This document shows, in pieces, positions 31,091 through 39,671 of a stretch of DNA of 39,671 nt. The notes under the pieces are model-generated. The model saw only the letters and a list, made by a program, of their open reading frames with translations, had not been told where the DNA came from and did not search any database. Where the stretch lies: contig CAKZYZ010000061.1 in NCBI GenBank assembly GCA_937885075.1, forward strand, positions 1 through 39,671. Direction: 5' to 3'. Source of the stretch: an uncultured bacterium (GTDB lineage Bacteria; Auribacterota; Erginobacteria; Erginobacterales; Erginobacteraceae). Within the stretch, counting starts at the first letter, position 1. The number at the start of each line of letters is the position of its first letter. Both the position numbers and the translations under genes were made by a program.

Positions 31091-33583
31091 ATGAAGCATT
31101 TTGAAATTATTAAGACTAAATTATGCATGGCGGGACTGACCGTTCTGGCGGGGCTTTTTCCGTTGGCGTCTTCCGTTTTTGCCGCGGATGGATCCGGTTC
31201 TTCGGTCACTCCCTTTGTCTGGTGGCTGGCCCCAATTGCTTCAGCGCTGGCTCTTATCTTCGCGATCTTCTTTTATCGGAAGATGATGGAGAGTCCCGAA
31301 GGGAACGATAAGATGAAAGAGATCGCCCAGCATGTCCGGGAAGGGGCTTTAGCCTATCTGAAGAGGCAGTATCGGGTGGTATCGCTTGTCTTTCTAGTTC
31401 TATTTGTTGTATTCGTGGTTATGGCGTTTCTGGGGATCCAGAATCCATTTGTTCCGATAGCATTCCTGACCGGAGGGTTCTTCTCCGGGCTCTGCGGGTT
31501 TCTGGGTATGAAGACCGCTACCAATGCCTCGGCCCGTACCGCTGAAGGCTGCCAGACCTCCCTCAACCGGGGACTTCAGGTTGCTTTTCGCTCCGGCGCC
31601 GTGATGGGTCTGGTGGTGGTAGGATTCGGATTACTCGATATCTCACTCTGGTATTGGGCTTTGAACTGGATATATTCGAATAATATATTCGGGTTGAGCG
31701 TGCTCCTGGCTCAGAAAGTAGGGATCAGCGGCGCCGGAAGCGGTGTCTGGGATCCAGCCTGGCTCCTGGATTCGTCCTATATGCATGGCCGCCTCGTGGA
31801 GATAACCACCACCATGATAACTTTCGGTATGGGAGCTTCGACCCAGGCCCTCTTTGCCCGTGTCGGCGGGGGTATCTATACTAAAGCGGCTGATGTCGGC
31901 GCCGATCTGGTCGGAAAAGTGGAAGCCGGTATCCCGGAAGACGATCCCAGAAATCCGGCTACGATAGCTGATAACGTTGGAGATAATGTCGGTGATGTAG
32001 CCGGGATGGGTGCCGACCTCTACGAATCATACTGCGGTTCCATTCTTGCCACCGCCGCGCTGGGAGCGGCTCTGCCGGTTATTAGTTCCAGCGCGTTTGG
32101 AGGAATCAGGGCGGTTATCGCCCCCATGATTGTAGCGGGACTTGGTATTCTCTGTTCCATCGCCGGGATGTTTATGGTCCGGACCAAGGAGGATGCTACC
32201 CAGAAGAATCTTCTCCGGGCGCTTCTGACCGGAACATTAGGGAGTTCGGTAATTATCCTGATCGCGATAGGTATTATGGCCGCGGTCGGTTATATCCCCT
32301 GGGGAATTTTTGGCGCGGTGGTAGCCGGACTTATGGCCGGGGTGATCATCGGACAGGCCACCGAGCATTATACCAGTGATGAGTATGGACCGACCAAGGG
32401 GATCGCCGAACAGGCCAAGATGGGCGCCGCTACTACCATCATTGACGGAATGGCGGTCGGGATGTTCTCCACCGGTATTCCGGTGATCACCATCGTCCTG
32501 GGTATTCTCTGCGCCTATGGTTTCGCGGGCGGGTTCTCGAATATGGCAATGGGTCTTTACGGGATCGGATTTGCCGCGGTCGGGATGCTCTCCACACTGG
32601 GAATAACCCTCGCCACCGACGCTTACGGCCCGATCGCCGATAACGCGGGCGGGAATGCCGAGATGTCCGGACTTCCTGCCGAGGTCCGGGAGAGGACCGA
32701 CGCTCTCGATTCTCTGGGTAATACCACAGCCGCGACCGGCAAGGGGTTCGCGATCGGTTCCGCCGCGCTGACCGCGCTGGCTCTGATGGCCGCCTATATC
32801 GAAGAGATAAAGATCTGGGTGGCGAAGTTAGCCGGTCCGGAAGGCTTCTTCTCCGTGGGACATATTGCTTTCGTGAGTAATGAAGCCGCGAAGATAAAGA
32901 ACGCCGCGTTAATTGGTACGGGCGGAATTGAGAAGATAATAGTGGCTTCAAAAGCGGAGATATTCCACTTCGTCGAAGCCTACGATATAACGCTGATGAA
33001 CCCGCTGGTTCTCTGCGGTATTTTTATCGGAGCGATGATGTCGTTTGTCTTCTGCGCCATGACCATGAAAGCGGTTGGCCGGGCCGCCGGCGCGATGGTT
33101 GAGGAGGTCCGCCGCCAGTTCCGGGAGATACCGGGAATTCTGGATGGAACCGGAACTCCGGATTACGCGCGCTGCGTTGACATCTCGACATCCGGCGCTC
33201 AGAGAGAGATGGTGATCCCATCGCTCCTGGCAATTTTTGTTCCGGTAGTCACCGGACTGGTTCTTGGTGTGGCTGGAGTAATGGGCTTGCTGGTCGGGGG
33301 ATTGACCACGGGCTTTGTTCTGGCCTGTATGCTGAATAATGCCGGGGGCGCCTGGGATAATGCCAAGAAATACATAGAGAAGGGACACCTGGGAGGGAAG
33401 GGATCAGAGCCTCATAAAGCGGCTGTGGTCGGTGATACGGTGGGAGATCCATTTAAAGACACCTCCGGTCCATCTCTCAATATTCTCATCAAACTGATGA
33501 GCATGGTCAGTGTTGTCTTTGCCGGTCTGGTGGTTAAATTATCTCCATATATCGCGGGCGGTATCTTCGGAATCCAGCAGTAG
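31091..33583 (+). CDS. hppA: Membrane-bound ion-translocating pyrophosphatase
   Basis: An 830-residue integral membrane enzyme that couples pyrophosphate hydrolysis to H+ or Na+ export. Diagnostic motifs are [20 protein letters not shown], with the Dx7KxE substrate site, then [20 protein letters not shown] and [20 protein letters not shown]. The C-terminal motif is [19 protein letters not shown]. In [16 protein letters not shown] the residue after NTTA is Ala where K+-independent enzymes have Lys. By established family rules this predicts the K+-stimulated class. The pumped ion cannot be settled by eye. The N-terminus has an extra signal-like hydrophobic segment ([20 protein letters not shown]). 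The start follows AAGGAGGGG. A GGGAATGG-type repeat starts just after the stop. Confidence 0.95.
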   Translation: MKHFEIIKTKLCMAGLTVLAGLFPLASSVFAADGSGSSVTPFVWWLAPIASALALIFAIFFYRKMMESPEGNDKMKEIAQHVREGALAYLKRQYRVVSLVFLVLFVVFVVMAFLGIQNPFVPIAFLTGGFFSGLCGFLGMKTATNASARTAEGCQTSLNRGLQVAFRSGAVMGLVVVGFGLLDISLWYWALNWIYSNNIFGLSVLLAQKVGISGAGSGVWDPAWLLDSSYMHGRLVEITTTMITFGMGASTQALFARVGGGIYTKAADVGADLVGKVEAGIPEDDPRNPATIADNVGDNVGDVAGMGADLYESYCGSILATAALGAALPVISSSAFGGIRAVIAPMIVAGLGILCSIAGMFMVRTKEDATQKNLLRALLTGTLGSSVIILIAIGIMAAVGYIPWGIFGAVVAGLMAGVIIGQATEHYTSDEYGPTKGIAEQAKMGAATTIIDGMAVGMFSTGIPVITIVLGILCAYGFAGGFSNMAMGLYGIGFAAVGMLSTLGITLATDAYGPIADNAGGNAEMSGLPAEVRERTDALDSLGNTTAATGKGFAIGSAALTALALMAAYIEEIKIWVAKLAGPEGFFSVGHIAFVSNEAAKIKNAALIGTGGIEKIIVASKAEIFHFVEAYDITLMNPLVLCGIFIGAMMSFVFCAMTMKAVGRAAGAMVEEVRRQFREIPGILDGTGTPDYARCVDISTSGAQREMVIPSLLAIFVPVVTGLVLGVAGVMGLLVGGLTTGFVLACMLNNAGGAWDNAKKYIEKGHLGGKGSEPHKAAVVGDTVGDPFKDTSGPSLNILIKLMSMVSVVFAGLVVKLSPYIAGGIFGIQQ

Positions 33584-33637
33584 TTGGGGAATGGAGAATT
33601 GGGAATGGGGATTGGAGAAGTCAATTAAAAACATAAA

Positions 33638-33678
33638 GCGGCGCTAATTTAAATGCACTTTCATTAAGTTAGCGCCGC
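33638..33678 (+). terminator. Hairpin downstream of hppA
   Basis: Perfect 10-bp arms GCGGCGCTAA and TTAGCGCCGC have a 21-base loop. It lies 13 bp before the next start codon. There is no U-run, so it could be a terminator remnant or a leader structure. Confidence 0.4.
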
Positions 33679-33690
33679 AGGCGATAACTT

Positions 33691-34098
33691 ATGGATGATC
33701 ACGCAATAATTGGCTGGGGATATAAATTCCTCAAGATCCTACTGGTTATTCTGATTATCGCCGGGATAATCTTTCTGGTTAAGATTCTCCTGGATAGGAT
33801 ACCCCCTGACCTGGAGATTCATCGAGATCAGCTGGAACTTCTTGATTCGGTCTATAATATTCGCCAGGATCGACTGCAAGAGGTAGCGGATGAAAAAGTG
33901 AAGTTAGCTCCCAACGAGGTCCTGGCGATCAAGTATCAGCAGGATCTAAACCTGGATCTCTCCGAAGCGGAGCAGCTTTATTTCGCTGATAGAGAGAATA
34001 TTATTAACTCAAATTATCAGGTTCTGGAAGATCACTGGCAGATAGAGTTAGAAGAGGTTAGACGTTCTTCTGGAGAAGATGATACAGATTCCCCATAA
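33691..34098 (+). CDS. Small single-pass membrane protein, function unknown
   Basis: 135 residues. There is one hydrophobic segment at about 13-33 (FLKILLVILIIAGIIFLVKI). A charged, probably helical domain rich in Glu/Asp/Gln follows (QLELLDSVYNIRQDRLQEVADE, DLNLDLSEAEQLYFADRE). The family is not recognised. Its 3' end overlaps the start of the HEAT lipoprotein gene by 20 bp, so the two are translated as a pair and probably act together at the envelope. Confidence 0.7.
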   Translation: MDDHAIIGWGYKFLKILLVILIIAGIIFLVKILLDRIPPDLEIHRDQLELLDSVYNIRQDRLQEVADEKVKLAPNEVLAIKYQQDLNLDLSEAEQLYFADRENIINSNYQVLEDHWQIELEEVRRSSGEDDTDSP

Positions 34099-34819
34099 AT
34101 TCTTCGGCATTTCAGTATTAATTCTGATTATGGGGTGTGCCTCCACCACGTCTCAGAAGCCGCGAATTTCATCCTACGAAGATGCCATAGAGGCGCTGGA
34201 AGATTCCGATGTGGATCTCCGTCTCGAGGCGGTAAGATATTTTGGCGATAGCCGAAACATTCTTGCCATCCCTCTGATCGGTGAGCGACTGAAGGATGAA
34301 TCGGTCATGGTCAGGATTGAAGCCACCCTGGCGCTGAATAACTACAATGACCCCAGAACCATAGTATATCTCCGGGAAGCCCTTGCCGATGAAGACGCGG
34401 CGGTCCGTTTCTCGGCTGCTTCTTCTCTTTATGAACTCGGAGATTATTCAGGGAAAGAGGCGCTGGTTGAGGGACTGAGCAGTGATCACGAAGATTTTCG
34501 TCTTCAGGCGCTATTATTTCTGGGGAAGATGCGTTCCCGGGAGGCAATTCCGGATATGATAAAACTGCTGAAAGATCCCCAGCCCCGCATCCGGTCCACT
34601 TCAGCGTACATACTCGGTCTATTGAATGATCGAACCGCGCTCGGCCCCCTGATTGAGGCCATGAACGATCCCCAGGTCAATGTTCGAGAAGACTGCTGGA
34701 AGGCACTTAAGGCAATATCAGGGGAAGAACTCCCGTTTCAATATGACAACGACCCCCTGATCCGGGCGAGAGAACAGCGGGCCTGGAAGGAATGGATGAA
34801 TGGGGATGGTGAGCAGTAA
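34079..34819 (+). CDS. HEAT-repeat lipoprotein
   Basis: 246 residues. A lipoprotein signal peptide has the lipobox LIMGC (Cys at about 20). HEAT-type helical repeats follow from about 38 to 215: LRLEAVRYFGDSRNILAIPL, VRIEATLALNNYNDPRTIVYL, VRFSAASSLYELGD, FRLQALLFLGKMRSREAIPDM, IRSTSAYILGLLNDRTALGPL, VREDCWKALKAISG. This is a protein-protein scaffold held in the inner or outer membrane. The last codons GDGEQ and the TAA stop come from a GTGAGCAGTAAGCGG repeat, so the original C-terminus has been altered by the repeat array. It overlaps the upstream small membrane protein gene. Confidence 0.85.
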   Translation: MIQIPHKFFGISVLILIMGCASTTSQKPRISSYEDAIEALEDSDVDLRLEAVRYFGDSRNILAIPLIGERLKDESVMVRIEATLALNNYNDPRTIVYLREALADEDAAVRFSAASSLYELGDYSGKEALVEGLSSDHEDFRLQALLFLGKMRSREAIPDMIKLLKDPQPRIRSTSAYILGLLNDRTALGPLIEAMNDPQVNVREDCWKALKAISGEELPFQYDNDPLIRAREQRAWKEWMNGDGEQ

Positions 34820-34945
34820 GCGGTAAGCAGTGAGCGGTAAGCGGTGAGCAGTGAGCGGTAAGCAGTGAGCGGTAAGCACCTGGTCCGGCACTCATGCGTT
34901 GTTTTTTTACTGCTAACTGCTAACCGCTAACCGCTTACTGTCTTT
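34811..34945 (+). repeat. Heptad-unit hairpin array after the HEAT gene
   Basis: A run of 7-bp units (GTAAGCA, GTGAGCG, GTAAGCG, GTGAGCA), a short spacer, then the complementary run CTGCTAACTGCTAACCGC. It forms a long imperfect hairpin whose first unit holds the stop codon. Similar arrays follow the next gene. Confidence 0.85.
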
Positions 34946-34950
34946 CAAGG

Positions 34951-35068
34951 CCGAGGTAGGGGGGACAATTAGTGTAAATAGTGGACAGCAACGCCGCCGC
35001 GTCAAGGCGAAACAATCAGAGTAATCTGTGTAATCCGTGGACAAAAAAAGGGGGGGAGGTTGGGGGAA
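34951..35068 (+). repeat. Sense-oriented upstream repeat, copy 5 (before the TPR lipoprotein)
   Basis: It reads GTGGACAGCAACGCCGCCGC, then AATCTGTGTAATCCGTGGAC, then AAAAAAAGGGGGGGAGGTTG. It ends 14 bp before the preferred TTG start. It is open in one frame and so falsely extends the downstream ORF. Confidence 0.85.
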
Positions 35069-35082
35069 TTGAGGAACAAATC

Positions 35083-37242
35083 TTGAAAATTGTCGGATAT
35101 ACTCTATGGAATAAGTCCCACTGCCTCCGGATGGGAGCGTATTCCCTTTCTCTGTTTCTTCTTCTTTTTGCGATCAGCGGATGCGGGGATCGGGCGGAAC
35201 GGACTTATAAGCGTGGTCTAAAACTGGCCCGCCAGAAGAAATATGATCAGGCGGAGGTTGAGATCAGACGTCTTATCCGGATGGACCCCGATAACGCGAA
35301 AGCTCATAACGCCCTCGGTCAGATCTATCGGGCCCAGAATCTTTATACCAAGGCGATAGAAGAGCTGACTCTCTCGGTGGAGATGAGCAGTACCGACCCC
35401 GAACTTCCTTATAATCTGGGCTGTCTCTATCGTGATCTGGAGAATCTCCCGAAGGCCGCTGAGTATTATCACCAGGCGATAGAAATTGATCCCGGATTCT
35501 CTCCCGCGCTCTACCGACTCGGAGCACTATACTCCGATAGGGGGGAGTCGGTAAAAGCGGAGAAGTACTTCCGGGAATTTCTGGCCGGTGATCCTGAGCG
35601 GCCCGCGCCGGGGCATAATAACCTGGGGGTGCTCTTCTGGAAGGCCGGGCGGAGAGATGAGGCCCGGGAGGAATTTAAAGAAGCTCTGGAGAGCGAAGCG
35701 GATCTCTCCGCCGCTCTCTATAACTTTGGAATCTCCTCTCTCTCCCTCAATAAAAAAGACAAGGCGGGGATCAAAGCCCTGCTGGCTTATTTGAAAGCCT
35801 GTCCTTACTCCCTGGAGGGTCCGGAACTTAAACAATTTCTCCTTCGGGCCGGCGCGGTCTCATCCTCCGATGCCGGTATCTTCTCCCGGGATGATTATAT
35901 CGCCCGCGGCGGGGAGTTTGAAGATGCCGGCCAGTACCGGCCCGCGCTGAAGGAGTATCATCGCGCGCTTCGCCTGGACCCGGACTCAAGCGAGGCCCAT
36001 TACCGGCTGGGGGTAATCTACGATCGATACCTGGAAGATAAAGCTAACGCCATCCATCATTACGAGATCTTCCTCTCCGGCAATCGCCGGTCCTCACATG
36101 CTCCGGAAGTTATCTCCCGGTTGAAAGAGTTGCGGATAAAGATAGGGGTTGAGGCGCTTGAGGGGAAAGGGCTGATCCATACTCCATCTCCTCCCGCTGC
36201 TCCGACCCCGGTTCCCGCGGCCGTCTCCGTGACCCCGGTCTATACTGCCGCGGATTATCTCCGGGTAGGGAAAGAGTGGACGAAAAAAGGTGATCCGTCC
36301 CGGGCTATTGCCGCCTATCAACAGGCCCTCAAGCTATCTCCCGACAATCCTCGGGCCTATCTTGGGATCGGGACCGCTTCTCTGGCCCGGGGGGAATATT
36401 CTGCCGCCGTCTCCGCCCTGTTGAAAACACGCTCTATAGACCGGACTCTGCCGGTCAATAAATTATTGATCCGGTCCTACCTCCGTCTCGGCGCCGGGGC
36501 GCTCTCGGCCAAACATTTTAAAGAGTCGATTGAATATTATAAAAAGGCCCGGGCGGAAGGGGATGTAGACCAGGCAGAGGAAGGGCTATGGAAGGCGTAT
36601 CATGCCTCTTTCCGGGAGAGGTATCAGGATGAAGACTATAAGGCCGCGGCCGCGTATCTGCGCTCCTGTCTGAAGCTTAAACCGGATGTGGCTGATGATT
36701 ATCTGGCCCTCGGTGATCTATATACCGAGAAAATGGGAGAAAAGAAGCAGGGGAGGCGATATTACGCTAAATATCTGGAGCTATCTCCCCGGGGAAAGGA
36801 AGCGGAACGGGTGGGAAAGTTACTCGGTCCTGCCCGTTCGGCCCCGCCGCCGGATCGAGGAAAACCGGTTCCTGCCCAATCGGTTAAATATTCAGCGGTT
36901 CAATATTACAACCGGGGAACCGCCTATCAGCGGTCGGGAGAGTATGAGTCCGCCCGGAAAGAATATCAGAGGGCGATCAACCTCAAACCGAATTTTTACC
37001 AGGCGTATTACAACCTGGGTGTTTTATATAACAAAGAAGGTAAGACCGACAAAGCCCTGGCCGCCTATAAGAAAGCGGCCCGGCTGAATCCGAAATTTGC
37101 CCGGGCACAGCTGGCGATCTTCAATCTCTATTACCATCATTATAAGATGAAGAATCTGGCGCGTCCCTTTGCGGAGAGATACGTCAAACTGGCCCCCGGG
37201 ACCAAGCAGGCCGGGGAGTTGTCGAAATGGCTGAGAAAATAG
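35083..37242 (+). CDS. TPR-repeat lipoprotein
   Basis: About 719 residues from a TTG at 35083, which has GAGGA 7 bases upstream. An ATG at 35131 is the alternative. The ORF to 34981 only reads through the upstream repeat. The signal peptide has lipobox AISGC. Two blocks of tetratricopeptide repeats follow: the first starts at TYKRGLKLARQKKYDQAEVE and includes PELPYNLGCLYRDLENLPKA and PALYRLGALYSDRGESVKA. The second begins at YLRVGKEWTKKGDPSRAIAA. A Pro/Ala/Ser linker (TPSPPAAPTPVPAAVS) separates the blocks, and the last repeats read YYNLGVLYNKEGKTDKALAA. TPR proteins assemble complexes; the partner is unknown. A heptad hairpin array follows the stop. Confidence 0.88.
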   Translation: MKIVGYTLWNKSHCLRMGAYSLSLFLLLFAISGCGDRAERTYKRGLKLARQKKYDQAEVEIRRLIRMDPDNAKAHNALGQIYRAQNLYTKAIEELTLSVEMSSTDPELPYNLGCLYRDLENLPKAAEYYHQAIEIDPGFSPALYRLGALYSDRGESVKAEKYFREFLAGDPERPAPGHNNLGVLFWKAGRRDEAREEFKEALESEADLSAALYNFGISSLSLNKKDKAGIKALLAYLKACPYSLEGPELKQFLLRAGAVSSSDAGIFSRDDYIARGGEFEDAGQYRPALKEYHRALRLDPDSSEAHYRLGVIYDRYLEDKANAIHHYEIFLSGNRRSSHAPEVISRLKELRIKIGVEALEGKGLIHTPSPPAAPTPVPAAVSVTPVYTAADYLRVGKEWTKKGDPSRAIAAYQQALKLSPDNPRAYLGIGTASLARGEYSAAVSALLKTRSIDRTLPVNKLLIRSYLRLGAGALSAKHFKESIEYYKKARAEGDVDQAEEGLWKAYHASFRERYQDEDYKAAAAYLRSCLKLKPDVADDYLALGDLYTEKMGEKKQGRRYYAKYLELSPRGKEAERVGKLLGPARSAPPPDRGKPVPAQSVKYSAVQYYNRGTAYQRSGEYESARKEYQRAINLKPNFYQAYYNLGVLYNKEGKTDKALAAYKKAARLNPKFARAQLAIFNLYYHHYKMKNLARPFAERYVKLAPGTKQAGELSKWLRK

Positions 37243-37255
37243 AGTGGGGAGTGGG

Positions 37256-37373
37256 AATGGTAAGCAGTAAGCGGTAAGCAGTGAGCGGTAAGCAGTGAGC
37301 GGTAAGCAGTTGGCCCGGCTCTCATGCGCTGCTTTTACCGCTAACTGCTAACCGCTTACTGCTTACTGTCTTT
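37256..37373 (+). repeat. Heptad-unit hairpin array after the TPR gene
   Basis: Units GTAAGCAGTAAGCGG and GTAAGCAGTGAGCGG, a TTGGCCCGGCTCTCATGCGC spacer, then CCGCTAACTGCTAACCGC. The same design as 34811-34945, with a similar spacer. Confidence 0.85.
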
Positions 37374-37403
37374 CGAGCGTCGAACGAAAAGAACACACAA
37401 ATA

Positions 37404-37455
37404 AATCTGGGTAATCCGTGTAATCTGTGGACAAAAAGGGGCCGAGGTAGAGGGA
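37404..37455 (+). repeat. Sense-oriented upstream repeat, copy 6 (before the LysM gene)
   Basis: A partial copy: ATCTGGGTAATCCGTGTAAT, GTGGACAAAAAGGGGCCGAG, then a GTAGAGGGA tail 8 bp before the ATG. Confidence 0.8.
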
Positions 37456-37463
37456 TAAAATTC

Positions 37464-38183
37464 ATGAACAATAAATACCATATCAAGATTTTCCAGAATT
37501 GCCTGCTGATAGCTCTTCTCTCTCTCCTGATCTGTAGTTGCGGTCAGGAGGCAGGAGAAGAATCGGCTGACTCTCTGGTCCCCGACCATATCGCTAAAGC
37601 CCGGGTTTTTTACCAACAGGGGGATTATTCCTCGGCGGTAGAGATGTATCATAAGTCGCTGGAATTTGACCCGGACAACGCATCTACCTATCTGCAGCTG
37701 GGGATTATCTATGATGATAACCTTAAGGATGAAGAGCAGGCGGTCTATTATTATAATCAGTTTCTAATCCGAGAGCCTGATTCTGATAAGGCTAAACGGG
37801 TTCGGGGGTGGCTCACCAAGAGTGCGGAGATGATCGAAGATGGGAATGGGGTGGAAGGATCCGGGGTGGCTCTGCCCGGCACCAGCCCTCCATCGGCTAT
37901 TCGCCCATCCGCCGCCCTTCTGCCGACCCCGGCAGAGGTTATCCCATCAGTCTCTACTCAGGAGAATGTTCCTGAATCAGCTGAGGCGGCGGGAGTAAGC
38001 TATTACACGGTCAAACCGGGGGATACCTTGGCCGGAATTGCCGAGATGATTTATGGCAATCGGACTGCCTGGAAACGAATCTATCAGTCTAACCGTGATA
38101 AACTAGCTAACCCTAACGCGCTCCAGGTTGGTCAGAAATTAATCATCCCGGCCAAACGTGATCGGGCGGTTATTGGTATGTAG
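37464..38183 (+). CDS. TPR and LysM lipoprotein
   Basis: 239 residues. The signal peptide has lipobox LICSC (Cys at about 26). One to two TPR units follow (AKARVFYQQGDYSSAVEMYH, STYLQLGIIYDDNLKDEEQA). A Pro/Ser linker at about 125-175 leads to a C-terminal LysM domain (YYTVKPGDTLAGIAEMIYGN, then LANPNALQVGQKLIIP). LysM binds peptidoglycan glycan strands, so this protein would tie a TPR scaffold to the cell wall. It resembles the preceding TPR lipoprotein in its TPR wording (GIIYDDNLKDEEQAVYYYNQF against GVIYDRYLEDKANAIHHYEIF), suggesting paralogy. Its start is preceded by the G-rich tail of an upstream repeat. Confidence 0.9.
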   Translation: MNNKYHIKIFQNCLLIALLSLLICSCGQEAGEESADSLVPDHIAKARVFYQQGDYSSAVEMYHKSLEFDPDNASTYLQLGIIYDDNLKDEEQAVYYYNQFLIREPDSDKAKRVRGWLTKSAEMIEDGNGVEGSGVALPGTSPPSAIRPSAALLPTPAEVIPSVSTQENVPESAEAAGVSYYTVKPGDTLAGIAEMIYGNRTAWKRIYQSNRDKLANPNALQVGQKLIIPAKRDRAVIGM

Positions 38184-38239
38184 ATGGGCCGAATTTTAGA
38201 TTATAAGTAACAAATTTTAAATTTAGGAATGACGATTAG

Positions 38240-38335
38240 AGAATAAGGTAATCAGTAAAAGGTGATCAGTAATCAGTGCGCCTGGCCAGGCAGCTGAACC
38301 AACTGATCACCCGTTACTGATTACCGATAACCTGA
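38240..38335 (+). repeat. Hairpin array before secA
   Basis: The left arm GTAATCAGTAAAAGGTGATC and right arm GATCACCCGTTACTGATTAC enclose a GCGCCTGGCCAGGCAGC loop. It is a variant of the heptad hairpin arrays and ends just before the secA start. Confidence 0.8.
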
Positions 38336-38343
38336 GTATATAT

Positions 38344-39528
38344 ATGAGTCTCTTAAGAAAAGTTTTTGGTACCAAGTTTGATCGGGACCGCAAGAAACTC
38401 CAGCCGATAGTTGATGAGATCAATCGGCTGGAAGAAGAGTACCGGCAGCTCTCCGATCAAGGTGTTCGGAAGAAGAGCGATGAGTTCCGGTCTCGGTTCA
38501 GAGATCGGACCGAATCGTTTCGCCTTCGGCTGGAAGAGATAAAAAGCTCTCTCTCCGAAGATATCTCCCCCGAAGAAGAGGATGATCTGCGGACTGAAGA
38601 GAGACAGCTGATCGGGAAACTGAGAGAGGAGGAGAAGGTGGTCCTGGATGACCTCCTCCCTGAGGCCTTCGCGCTGGTAAAGAATGTCTGCCGGAGATTG
38701 ATGGGAAGGAGCATGGATGTCTGCGGCCAGGAAATTCTCTGGGAGATGATTCCTTTCGATGTGCAGTTGATCGGGGCGATAGTCCTTCACCAGGGAAAGA
38801 TTGCCGAGATGGCGACCGGGGAGGGGAAGACCCTGGTGGCGACCATGCCGCTCTATCTTAACTCGCTCTCCGGCAAGAGTGTCCATCTGATCACGGTCAA
38901 TGATTATCTGGCCCGCCGGGACCGGGAATGGATGGGGCCGGTCTATGACCTTCTGGGTGTCACGGTGGGCTGTCTCCAGGGGGGGATGTCTCCCCCCGAG
39001 AAACGCGAGGCCTACGGGGCCGATATCACTTACGGCACCAATAATGAATTCGGTTTTGATTATCTTCGCGACAATATGGCGGTCCACGCGGAGGGACAGG
39101 TCCAGCGGAAATATCATTACTATGATAAAGAAAAGGATGTCCTCCAGCGGGGGCATTATTACGCCATTATAGATGAGGTGGACAGTATCCTGATCGATGA
39201 AGCCCGGACCCCCCTGATCATCTCCGGACCGGTTACCGTCTCAACCCACAAGTTTAAAGAAGTCATGCCCCGGATGAAGGAACTGGCCCGGAAACAGACC
39301 ATGCTCTGCAACCGGTTATTCAAGGAAGGGAAGGAGCTTCTGGAACGGGGGGGAGAGGGAGACGAGGAAGAAGCTTATCGGAAGTTCTACCAGGTAAGAA
39401 AAGGCGCCCCCCTCCATAAACAGCTGATGAGTCTGATTGAAAAGCCGGAGATCAGGAAATTACTCCAGAAGAATGAGACCGAACTGGACTCAAAGTCCAG
39501 GCAATCTCCCCGGGTTGAGGAGGGGAGG
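38344..39528 (+). CDS. secA: SecA preprotein translocase ATPase (3' end missing)
   Basis: 395 genomic codons remain. SecA drives secreted proteins through SecYEG with ATP. The motifs are [32 protein letters not shown] (two joined motifs including Walker A GEGKT), [34 protein letters not shown], and Walker B with [20 protein letters not shown]. Relative to E. coli there is an extra acidic, probably coiled segment at about residues 50-100 and a longer preprotein cross-linking region. Such insertions occur in several deep-branching phyla. Coding sequence ends exactly where an Illumina adapter begins at 39529; the apparent C-terminus [14 protein letters not shown] is translated adapter. Confidence 0.96.
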
Positions 39529-39671
39529 AGATCGGAAGAGCGTCGTGTAGGGAAAGAGTGTAGATCTCGGTGGTCGCCGTATCAATAAAAAAAAAAAACA
39601 ACAAATATCACTGTAAATAAGAGCATGTAATCACACCATCCCACTCCACTCACACACAAATTGCATCCACC
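39529..39671. other. Illumina adapter read-through and junk tail
   Basis: AGATCGGAAGAGCGTCGTG begins at 39529 and the match continues to about 39584. It is followed by a poly-A run and about 70 bp of low-complexity sequence. None of this is genome. Confidence 0.93.

Noticed and set aside
34981-35082. N-terminal extension of the TPR lipoprotein
   Set aside because: The extra residues (NNQSNLCNPWTKKG) are a translation of the upstream repeat. The same peptide appears in a spurious ORF near miaA, so a start after the repeat is preferred.
39529-39588. Native C-terminal end of SecA
   Set aside because: The residues after codon 395 are the well-known translation of Illumina adapter, so this is not a true stop.

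Overview
The window reads as one assembled contig from an uncultured Gram-negative bacterium. Both ends carry Illumina adapter sequence (1-12 and 39529-39584), so only about 13-39528 is genomic. A Gram-negative envelope is indicated by lipoprotein signal peptides, a small outer-membrane barrel protein ending in Phe, and a complete rod-shape operon. A membrane-integral pyrophosphatase and a SecA with extra insertions fit a deep-branching, candidate-phylum lineage. I cannot name the phylum from sequence alone.

Layout. (1) 13-5721, minus strand: elongasome operon mreB-mreC-mreD-mrdA(PBP2)-rodA, with rodA cut by the contig end. (2) 6190-10743, minus: mutL-miaA-hflX, the familiar mutL-miaA-hfq-hflX order without hfq. 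(3) 10940-13405, minus: an exported protein with a SWIM zinc-finger motif, and comM. (4) 13.6-20.1 kb is an accessory zone: PIN/RHH toxin-antitoxin pair, an ORF6N gene broken by a stop codon, a small secreted repeat protein resembling the septoil-knot family, the 5' piece of a Fic gene, a polysaccharide deacetylase, a REP-associated tyrosine transposase with its own flanking hairpins, a RibD-C/DHFR-fold reductase, and a MazEF-like pair. (5) 20177-27348, plus: an oligopeptide ABC importer (oppA, B, C, D, F), followed by a membrane-anchored protein of unknown function. (6) 29520-29854: an intact tRNA-Leu with the rare anticodon AAG, then two broken tandem copies carrying hairpin insertions. (7) 30073-38183, plus: OmpW-like barrel, membrane pyrophosphatase, a small membrane protein, and HEAT, TPR and TPR-LysM lipoproteins. 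(8) 38344-39528: 5' part of secA.

The most striking property is the non-coding DNA. Nearly every intergenic gap is packed with families of short repeats that respect gene boundaries. CGTTGAA-type arrays and other tandem repeats begin at, or even supply, stop codons. A repeat of about 110 bp lies upstream of genes, always in the sense orientation, and ends in a G-rich ribosome-binding-site-like tail. Perfect short palindromes sit on starts and stops. A modular element of about 115 bp with terminal inverted repeats occurs seven times. Related repeat DNA has entered miaA in frame, and hairpins have entered tRNA copies. This repeat system, and its possible link to the resident HUH transposase, is the main candidate for something undescribed.
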